Source: Oscillospiraceae bacterium (GTDB lineage Bacteria > Bacillota > Clostridia > Oscillospirales > Oscillospiraceae). From it: 10,324 nucleotides of DNA. A program made the translations under genes and the position numbers. Each line of letters starts with the position of its first letter. The stretch's first letter is position 1. Location of the stretch: assembly GCA_009786775.1 (NCBI GenBank), contig WQRL01000018.1, positions 2,061 through 12,384 on the forward strand, in the 5' to 3' direction. A model generated the notes under the pieces. It was not told the origin of the DNA, made no database searches, and saw only the letters and a program-made list of their open reading frames with translations. This document shows, in pieces, positions 1-4,657 of the stretch.

Positions 1-327
1 ACTGCCTGCACTTAGAAAGTCCAGCTTGGTTTCTGGGTTTGAAAGTGCAGCGGTCACTCCGCTCGCTACAGCGCTGCCGAAGCTCTCAGATGTGAAGAGT
101 ATCTCCAAATCGTCGGCGTTAAAGAACTGTTCCACAATGGCTCCCCCCAATATACCTGCGAGTTCGTCCTTGCGCCTCGGTACGACGCCCGGGGTAAACG
201 GTATGCGGAATTTTCCTATATAAATGGGTTTTAGCGGGCGAAACAGCATTTTTATGGCAATAAGATTTGTGCCATATCCTATTATGGCTCCGATTAGCGG
301 AGGGACTATTACATTCATTAGGTTCAT
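1..327 (-). CDS. DUF445 family membrane protein, N-terminal part (cut by window edge)
   Basis: The visible 109 residues read inward from the left edge. The start ATG (complement of 325-327) has AGGAG (complement of 336-340) 8 nt upstream. The protein opens with a hydrophobic segment of about residues 5-17. The DUF445/YheB signature follows: GYGTNLIAIKMLFRP at about 18-32, then a K-P-x-Y-I-G-K-F motif and PFTPGVVPRRKDELA at about 43-57. From family knowledge, DUF445 proteins are membrane-anchored and of uncertain biochemical role; a Bacillus relative (YheB) is linked to sporulation, but I would not transfer that function. The C-terminal part lies outside the window. The gene is divergent from the prenyltransferase gene, with 131 nt between the start codons. 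The family call is confident and the function unknown. The plus-strand reading frame opposite it is a shadow. Confidence 0.88.
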   Translation of the reverse strand, partial: MNLMNVIVPPLIGAIIGYGTNLIAIKMLFRPLKPIYIGKFRIPFTPGVVPRRKDELAGILGGAIVEQFFNADDLEILFTSESFGSAVASGVTAALSNPETKLDFLSAGS

Positions 328-413
328 ATGAACCGCTCCTTTGCTTCTCATAAAATGAAATGGCGAAAGGCCTGCTCAAAGGGCCTGTTTAACTGTGGCA
401 AAACGCATTTCAT

Positions 414-419
414 TATACT
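414..419 (+). promoter_or_regulatory. Possible -10 box for the prenyltransferase/radical SAM unit
   Basis: TATACT lies 40 nt before the ATG at 459 and is a good sigma-A -10 match. No convincing -35 lies 16-18 nt upstream; the best nearby hexamer (TTTAAC, 388-393) is 20 nt away. A short dyad AGGCC/GGCCT lies upstream (about 368-387) and could bind a regulator or be chance. The call rests on the -10 and its location only. Confidence 0.3.
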
Positions 420-458
420 TCACGAAGCTCACTTAGTCAAAAGGAAACGAGAATCAAA

Positions 459-1457
459 ATGTTAAAGACATTGTTATTTTGGCTCAGAAATGCGCGGTGG
501 GTAGCGCTCCCGCAAAGTCTTTTGCCGGCCTTGGCCGGGGTGGCTCCGGCCGTGGCTTATGAAGGCTTTTCTGCAGTGTTGTCCGCCCTTGCTGTATTTG
601 GCGTTTGCATGGCGCATCTCTCCTTAAATCTTTTTGATGATTATTTTGACTTCAAGAAGGCGGATACTGGGGGCAGGGACCGGCTTGCAAGGGCCGGGAT
701 GAGAGCAAGGACAGGGAAGTGCAGTTACTTGCTCAGCGGTGAGGCTACAATAGGAAATCTGCTCACAGCAGCACTGATATTCGGTGGCATGGCCGGACTG
801 TGCGGGATTGTTATTTTCCTTCATAGAGGGATGCCTGTTGTGTGGATTGCCCTGATAACAGGATTTCTGGGGATAGCCTATTCCGCCGGCCCCTTGAGGC
901 TTTCATATAGGGGGCTTGGCGAACTGACCCTCGGAGTTATTTTCGGGCCGCTCCTGGTGACTGGCGTACACTTTGCGGCAAGCGGAATAATTGGTGCTCA
1001 GCCACTAATACTTGGCACGGCGCTTGGTTTTTTAGTGGTGAGTATTCTCTATACCCATTCCTTGCTCGACTTGGAAGCTGACAAATCCGTAGGCAAACTT
1101 ACCCTCGCAGGGCTGGTGCAAAATCCGAAGCATAGAATTGGCTTGTTGTGCGTATTTTTATTTACACCGTATATAATTTTCGTTACAGGAGTGATTTTTC
1201 AGAAGCTGACGGTTTGGTCATGTCTGGTTTTTCTCACGTTGCCACTTACAGTAGCGCTGGTGAGATCAGTTATGCAATTTATGAAAAACCCTGATGCCGT
1301 GGCTTTGCGGAAAGCGTGGCACGGCCCCATGACCAGGTGGGATGAGATTGAAGAAGAGGGCATAGGCTGGTTTATGCTCCGTTGGTATTTGGCGCGGAAT
1401 ATTCTTACTGCATTTGCGCTTCTTGCTATTTTTGCGGCATTGTTGAGGTTATTATGA
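459..1457 (+). CDS. UbiA-family prenyltransferase, MenA-like
   Basis: This 332-residue polytopic membrane protein should transfer a polyprenyl chain from its diphosphate onto an aromatic or other acceptor in the membrane. The first Asp-rich motif is N57-L-F-D60-D61-Y-F-D64-F, aligning with the N-x-x-N-D-Y-x-D-F of MenA proteins. The second is D204-L-E-A-D208 followed by G-K-L-T-L-A, the usual Mg-diphosphate-binding motif. Between them is the AYSAGPLRLSYRGLGE segment at 140-155, also typical of MenA-like members. About eight hydrophobic helices are apparent. Start: ATG 459, with AAGGA 13 nt upstream (a weak site). It overlaps the radical SAM gene by ATGA, so the two are likely translated together. 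No other menaquinone gene is visible, so the acceptor may not be dihydroxynaphthoate. The family is clear; the substrate is not, so no symbol is given. Confidence 0.88.
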   Translation: MLKTLLFWLRNARWVALPQSLLPALAGVAPAVAYEGFSAVLSALAVFGVCMAHLSLNLFDDYFDFKKADTGGRDRLARAGMRARTGKCSYLLSGEATIGNLLTAALIFGGMAGLCGIVIFLHRGMPVVWIALITGFLGIAYSAGPLRLSYRGLGELTLGVIFGPLLVTGVHFAASGIIGAQPLILGTALGFLVVSILYTHSLLDLEADKSVGKLTLAGLVQNPKHRIGLLCVFLFTPYIIFVTGVIFQKLTVWSCLVFLTLPLTVALVRSVMQFMKNPDAVALRKAWHGPMTRWDEIEEEGIGWFMLRWYLARNILTAFALLAIFAALLRLL

Positions 1458-2359
1458 TTATTAAACAGCTAATTTACCTGCCGTGGTGGTTTTTTAGGGC
1501 ATGTATTTTAAGGAAACATATGCCGCTTCAGACGGTGCTTTTTATTACAGATTATTGCAATCTCAAGTGCAAGCACTGCACTTCGTCAGGCCATGCTGGA
1601 ACGGTAATGAAGAGCTATGAGCAGGTGAAAAAGGAACTGGAGCACGAGTATAAATGCGGTGCGAGGTTTGTTGATTTTGAAGGTGGCGAACCAATGCTTT
1701 GGAGCGATGGGGAGCGCGGGATAAATGACCTTGTGCAGCTTGCTAAACAAGTGGGATTTTATTCTGCCACAGTTACGACAAACGGCCAGCTTCCGCTAAG
1801 TGGCAGCAAGGCCGATTCCATATGGGTCAGCGTGGATGGAAGCGGGGAGGTACACGATTTTATACGCGGTGAAGGTAGCTTTGAGCTTCTAAATAAACAT
1901 ATTAATGAAAGCGGGCATAAGGATCTGAGCATTAATATGACAGTTAACAAGCTCAATAGGGGAGTTGTTGGGGATGTAATTGAGTATGCTCAGAGAAATC
2001 CTGCTATTAAACTAATATCGCTTAATTTCCACACACCCTACCCGGGCGTAGAGGATTTGCAGCTACCCTGGGACATACGTTGCGAGGTCATTGATGAGAT
2101 AATTGCTTTTAAGAAAAAGGGTTATAGGATAATGAACAGCAGCTCGGGCCTTAGGGTAATGAAGCGCAGGGACTTTAAGAAAGATTGCTGGCTAAGCTCA
2201 TTTGTTTTGGCTGATGGGGTAAGGCTTAGTGAATGTCCGGGCAAGGAGCTCAAGGTCTGTGATAGCTGCGGTTTTTGCATGGCGGGGGAAACCTTCTGTG
2301 TCCTAAGGCTTAAGCCGGACACTATTTTCTCAGCCTTGAGGCTCAGAGTCGGGCTGTAG
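1454..2359 (+). CDS. Radical SAM protein with C-terminal cysteine cluster
   Basis: The product has 301 residues. The start ATG at 1454 overlaps the TGA of the prenyltransferase gene, and GAGG (1445-1448) sits upstream. An upstream in-frame ATG at 1382 is inside the previous gene and lacks support. The N-terminus has a hydrophobic stretch (about residues 5-18) that may touch the membrane. The radical SAM CX3CX2C motif is C35-C39-C42, in ITDYCNLKCKHC. The glycine-rich SAM-binding motif EGGEP is at 76-80, and WVSVDGS (124-130) fits a later barrel strand. The C-terminal part carries C245, C261, C269, C272, C275 and C282, with the last ones in a C-D-S-C-G-F-C pattern. This suggests an auxiliary iron-sulfur cluster like those of SPASM/twitch-type enzymes, though the spacing is not the canonical SPASM one. 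Translational coupling suggests it acts on the prenyltransferase product or acceptor. The substrate is unknown. Confidence 0.9.
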   Translation: MIIKQLIYLPWWFFRACILRKHMPLQTVLFITDYCNLKCKHCTSSGHAGTVMKSYEQVKKELEHEYKCGARFVDFEGGEPMLWSDGERGINDLVQLAKQVGFYSATVTTNGQLPLSGSKADSIWVSVDGSGEVHDFIRGEGSFELLNKHINESGHKDLSINMTVNKLNRGVVGDVIEYAQRNPAIKLISLNFHTPYPGVEDLQLPWDIRCEVIDEIIAFKKKGYRIMNSSSGLRVMKRRDFKKDCWLSSFVLADGVRLSECPGKELKVCDSCGFCMAGETFCVLRLKPDTIFSALRLRVGL

Positions 2360-2387
2360 CTACAGTCCCCTCAATAAAATAAAACCA

Positions 2388-2561
2388 TCCGCCGGACATG
2401 GGCAAATACTCCGTGAAAAAGCGCGGCGGCCTCCGTCAGTCACGTCTACTCTTGAGGAAACTTGTAAGCATGGACAAAATTTGTGTTCCAGACTGCGGCC
2501 GCCACACTTTTTCCCGTAGCATCCGCCCATGTCCGACTAGTCTGTGGACTAGAAACCACAG
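2388..2561. repeat. Long-stem palindromic element, copy 1 (candidate structured RNA or MITE-like unit)
   Basis: The left arm 2393-2431 and right arm 2497-2535 are reverse complements at 32 of 39 positions with no gaps. An inner CAGTC (2436-2440) can pair with GACTG (2491-2495). The arms enclose a 65-nt core (2432-2496), which matches copy 2 at 59 of 66 aligned columns. Of the 7 arm mismatches, 5 become G-U pairs if the minus strand is transcribed and none do on the plus strand. The element starts with TCCGCCG, as does copy 2. At the right end two overlapping hairpins are possible: CTAGTC/GACTAG (2537-2552) and CTGTGG/CCACAG (2542-2561). It fills nearly all of the gap between the radical SAM gene and the promoter at 2583. 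There is no transposase, no clear target duplication and no T-tail on the plus strand. I do not recognise the family. Confidence 0.8.
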
Positions 2562-2582
2562 TCAATAGTAAAATGAAAAAAC

Positions 2583-2611
2583 TTGTCATATTTGGTGAGA
2601 TGTGATATAGT
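2583..2611 (+). promoter_or_regulatory. Sigma-A promoter for the stalk/iota-CA-like gene
   Basis: TTGTCA (2583-2588) and TATAGT (2606-2611) are separated by exactly 17 nt. TG two bases before the -10 gives an extended -10 (TGATATAGT). Transcription should start near 2618, about 35 nt before the ATG. The promoter lies directly after repeat element copy 1. Confidence 0.75.
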
Positions 2612-2652
2612 CTTGCGGAAATATAATTTTGAAAAGGAGCGTTTTAGAAAGT

Positions 2653-3429
2653 ATGAAGACAAAATTTAAGGTATTTAAGGGGTTTGTAATGGGTGTGCTG
2701 GTGACAGTGCTGCTTACCTCGACATTTGCGCTTGCAAATCCCGTGACCAGGGAGCTGATTTTCGGCGTCAATGTGACAATCAATGGAGCAACTCTTGAGC
2801 TTGCAGAGGATAGCAGAGCTTTTACTATGGATGGCAGAACATTCTTGCCGCTACGTGCTTTGAGCGAAGCTCTTGATTTAGAAATAAATTGGGATCCGGC
2901 TACAAGAACAGCAAATGTTGCTACAGCTCAGCCGGTGACACTTCCGGCGCAGATTGAAATAGTTCCGATTACATGGGCTGAAATCCAAGCGATCCAAGTT
3001 GCATGGGGTGAAGGGCTGGTCGCGATAAGCACAGCTTATGCCGATGGCGAAGACTACGCTGCTATTGCCCAAGGGGTTTTAGATACTCTTTATGGTTATG
3101 TAGATGGACCGGTTCTCTTTAAGCCCACAGTGGCATCTGAAGTTCCGTTTAGATTCACAGAAGCGGCTGCGGCTTCATACTTTATTGGCGGCAGCATCTC
3201 CGAGGACACAGGTTTTGCACTTCTTCCGTGGACAGCCGTCCGCTTCGGCACAGACGGGCAGCATATAATCAATGGCGAAACTGCGCTTTGGATGGGTTCT
3301 GTTTACCTGACAAATGGCGATGGTGAAGTAACCCGCGTTGAGAAGTCAATGGGCTTCTACAGAGATAGCGAAGGCGATTTGAGAATTCAGCTGCACCATT
3401 CTAGTGTACCATTTGAGTCGGAAGATTAA
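2653..3429 (+). CDS. Secreted stalk (copper-amine-oxidase-N) domain fused to an iota-carbonic-anhydrase-like (COG4337) domain
   Basis: The chosen ATG gives 258 residues starting MKTKFKVFKG. AGGAG (2635-2639) is 13 nt upstream; an in-frame TTG at 2629 lies ahead of that site and is rejected. Residues 1-28 form a Sec signal peptide ending TSTFALA. Residues about 38-93 are a stalk domain: VTINGATLEL, then DGRTFLPLRALSEALDLEINWD. Residues about 108-255 resemble COG4337 SnoaL/NTF2-fold proteins: WGEGLVAISTAY (119-129), LYGYVDGPVLFKPT (146-159), Y176 in AAASYFIGG, DTGFAL, and the C-terminal LHHSSVP (247-253). Members of this family in a cyanobacterium and algae have been shown to be metal-free carbonic anhydrases, and the Thr, Tyr and Ser used there have plausible counterparts in T159, Y176 and S250/S251. 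Relatives are often misannotated as phosphoribosyl-AMP cyclohydrolase. The gene has its own promoter and terminator. Domain calls are good; activity is inferred. Confidence 0.82.
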   Translation: MKTKFKVFKGFVMGVLVTVLLTSTFALANPVTRELIFGVNVTINGATLELAEDSRAFTMDGRTFLPLRALSEALDLEINWDPATRTANVATAQPVTLPAQIEIVPITWAEIQAIQVAWGEGLVAISTAYADGEDYAAIAQGVLDTLYGYVDGPVLFKPTVASEVPFRFTEAAAASYFIGGSISEDTGFALLPWTAVRFGTDGQHIINGETALWMGSVYLTNGDGEVTRVEKSMGFYRDSEGDLRIQLHHSSVPFESED

Positions 3430-3455
3430 TACTATAGCATAGGCAATATAAGATG

Positions 3456-3494
3456 CAGGGTCGCTGTCTATTCAGACAGTGACCCTGTTTTTTT
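3456..3494 (+). terminator. Rho-independent terminator after the stalk/iota-CA-like gene
   Basis: Stem CAGGGTC (3456-3462) pairs with GACCCTG (3481-3487), and CTGTCT (3464-3469) with AGACAG (3474-3479), joined by one G-U pair around the loop ATTC. Seven Ts (3488-3494) follow. It ends a monocistronic unit and lies just upstream of repeat element copy 2. Confidence 0.92.
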
Positions 3495-3519
3495 GCAAAA
3501 AATTCCATTTACAAAACTG

Positions 3520-3715
3520 TCCGCCGAACACGTGCAAGTGCTCTGGGAAAAAGCGGGGTGGCCTTCGTCAGTCACGTCTACTCGGGAGGAAACTTGTAAG
3601 TATGGTCAAAATTTGTGTTCCAGGACTACGGCCACCCCACTTTTCCCCAGAGCACCCGCCCGTGTCCGGCTAGTTTATGAGGTTACACAAAACCGCACGT
3701 GTCCGGCTAGTCTGT
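3520..3715. repeat. Long-stem palindromic element, copy 2 with a duplicated right end
   Basis: The left arm 3524-3563 and right arm 3630-3669 are reverse complements at 34 of 40 positions without gaps. The 66-nt core (3564-3629) is nearly the same as that of copy 1. Five of the six mismatches become G-U pairs in minus-strand RNA and none on the plus strand. Compared with copy 1, several stem positions change on both sides so that pairing is kept. After the right arm there are 24 further bases, then a second copy of the end (CGTGTCCGGCTAGT at 3661-3674 and again at 3698-3711). The left end 3523-3535 pairs at 12 of 13 positions with 3695-3707. With the terminator and promoter on either side, this explains the 398-nt gap between coding genes. 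I see no real gene in it. Confidence 0.8.
3661..3711 (+). repeat. 14-bp direct repeat at the right end of element copy 2
   Basis: CGTGTCCGGCTAGT occurs at 3661-3674 and 3698-3711 (period 37). The first belongs to the main right arm. The second is followed by CTGTTAG, closer to the corresponding end of copy 1 (CTAGTCTGTGG). Either could pair with the left end of the element. Confidence 0.85.
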
Positions 3716-3745
3716 TAGAATGGAGATTTTAGTCGCGTTGCACAC

Positions 3746-3774
3746 TTGCAATACGGCAAAAAACCGTGTATTAT
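3746..3774 (+). promoter_or_regulatory. Sigma-A promoter for the four-helix membrane protein gene
   Basis: TTGCAA (3746-3751) and TATTAT (3769-3774) have a 17-nt spacer. The predicted start near 3781 leaves a leader of about 45 nt before the ATG at 3828. No operator-like dyad is obvious. Confidence 0.65.
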
Positions 3775-3827
3775 CTATGTCAAGAAACTGTCATATTCTG
3801 AATTAATGTTTGGAGGAAGAAGTATAA

Positions 3828-4397
3828 ATGGGCGCAACTGAGATGATTAAAAGCCAGGCGGTAAAATTTTCGAGGGCACGGGGTGCTCTTTTATCAGTGG
3901 TAGTGTTTACTTTGGTTAACTTGCTAATAGAGGTATTTGGTTTAGAGTTTTATTTCCTGTACTCAGCTTTTTTTCCACAACTTGTCTATGTCATGCTAGC
4001 CGACTTTAACTTTGCGGTATTGGGTTTTGTGTTGGCACTGGGTATAACGGCAATTTATTTTGTGTGCTGGATTTTATCTAAAAAACGGCGTGTATTCATT
4101 CTGATCGCAATGATTATTTTTTTGATGGACACACTTGCGCGGCTGGGTCTTGCTGCGCTTATAGTCTTTGACGGTGGAATGGATATATGGTTTATAGTTG
4201 AGCTTGTATTTTGTGCATGGATTTTGATTAGCTTAATTGGCGGGACTGTCGCTTGGTCAAAACTAAGGAGTGCCACACCTGAGCAGTTTAGTGCAGCTGA
4301 AGGAGAAGTGGCTAAGGCGGAGGAAACAGAGGCGGTGCGGTCGGTGTTAAACACAGGTAACTCAGATTCGGATGATGTTCCGCCTGCTACAGAATAA
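3828..4397 (+). CDS. Uncharacterised four-helix membrane protein
   Basis: The product has 189 residues. GGAGG (3812-3816) lies 11 nt before the ATG; another in-frame ATG six codons on would remove only a few residues. Four hydrophobic helices lie at about residues 19-40, 60-84, 87-112 and 117-141. A basic loop (KKRR, 85-88) lies between helices 2 and 3, suggesting the termini and this loop are cytoplasmic. The last 45 residues are soluble, acidic and rich in Ala, Glu, Ser and Asp. I do not recognise a named domain or any catalytic motif; proteins of this general shape occur in Clostridia as hypotheticals. It is monocistronic, with its own promoter and terminator, and its neighbours give no functional hint. 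Confidence 0.8.
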   Translation: MGATEMIKSQAVKFSRARGALLSVVVFTLVNLLIEVFGLEFYFLYSAFFPQLVYVMLADFNFAVLGFVLALGITAIYFVCWILSKKRRVFILIAMIIFLMDTLARLGLAALIVFDGGMDIWFIVELVFCAWILISLIGGTVAWSKLRSATPEQFSAAEGEVAKAEETEAVRSVLNTGNSDSDDVPPATE

Positions 4398-4413
4398 CTT
4401 CAAATAAAAGAAT

Positions 4414-4457
4414 TGCTCTCACAGCAGAAAATCCTGTGAGAGCACTTTTCTGTTTTT
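4414..4457 (+). terminator. Rho-independent terminator after the membrane protein gene
   Basis: An 11-bp perfect stem, TGCTCTCACAG (4414-4424) with CTGTGAGAGCA (4434-4444), has a 9-nt loop. A T-rich tract interrupted by C and TG (4446-4457) follows. The iron-gene promoter begins 13 nt later. Confidence 0.9.
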
Positions 4458-4469
4458 ATCAAAAAACTG

Positions 4470-4498
4470 TTGACAAAGAAAATTTTGCATGTTATAAA
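4470..4498 (+). promoter_or_regulatory. Near-consensus sigma-A promoter of the iron-binding protein gene
   Basis: TTGACA (4470-4475) is a perfect -35 and TATAAA (4493-4498) a strong -10, with a 17-nt spacer. Such strength suits a gene controlled by a repressor. The leader from about 4505 to the TTG at 4658 is about 150 nt. Confidence 0.88.
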
Positions 4499-4510
4499 TA
4501 AATCGGGCGG

Positions 4511-4529
4511 TTAGTTTAGACTAACTTAA
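4511..4529. promoter_or_regulatory. DtxR/IdeR-like iron box
   Basis: TTAGTTTAGACTAACTTAA matches the classical actinobacterial DtxR/IdeR consensus TTAGGTTAGSCTAACCTAA at 16 of 19 positions, and at the same number on the other strand. It lies 12 nt downstream of the -10, over about +6 to +24, where a metal-loaded repressor would block transcription. The gene it precedes encodes a siderophore-type binding protein, which supports iron control. The dyad could instead be a chance hairpin (GTTAGT/ACTAAC with a TTAG loop). No regulator gene is in the window. Confidence 0.65.
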
Positions 4530-4657
4530 CCCTTTCTGTAATGCTAGTGGAGCCGGTTGGATTCGTAAGATGCGAAATGTGGCAAAATTGGTGGCAGAAT
4601 TTTCGGGAGTTTAGTCCCAAATATGCCGATTGGCAAAAAATAACGGAGGTATTTATT

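Noticed and set aside
26..223. Plus-strand open frame at the left edge
   Set aside because: It is antisense to the DUF445 gene, whose conserved motifs are unmistakable on the minus strand; it has no ribosome binding site.
2351..2370. Palindrome over the radical SAM stop codon as a terminator
   Set aside because: CTGTAGCTACAG leaves a very short loop and no T run follows on either strand, so it is probably incidental.
2388..3715. Integron attC sites or retron msr-msd RNA as an explanation of the elements
   Set aside because: The core sites and extrahelical bases of attC are absent, and no integrase or reverse transcriptase gene is in the window.
3479..3732. Two overlapping short plus-strand frames across element copy 2
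   Set aside because: They read through the terminator tail and palindromic arms. Between copies the changes preserve base pairing rather than a single protein frame.
4505..4657. Riboswitch (for example cobalamin) in the long leader of the iron-binding gene
   Set aside because: No conserved box of the known riboswitch classes could be recognised; only the iron-box dyad stands out.
4541..4657. Upstream ATG extension of the iron-binding protein
   Set aside because: The extension would hide the signal peptide, while TTG 4658 has an ideal GGAGG at 8 nt.
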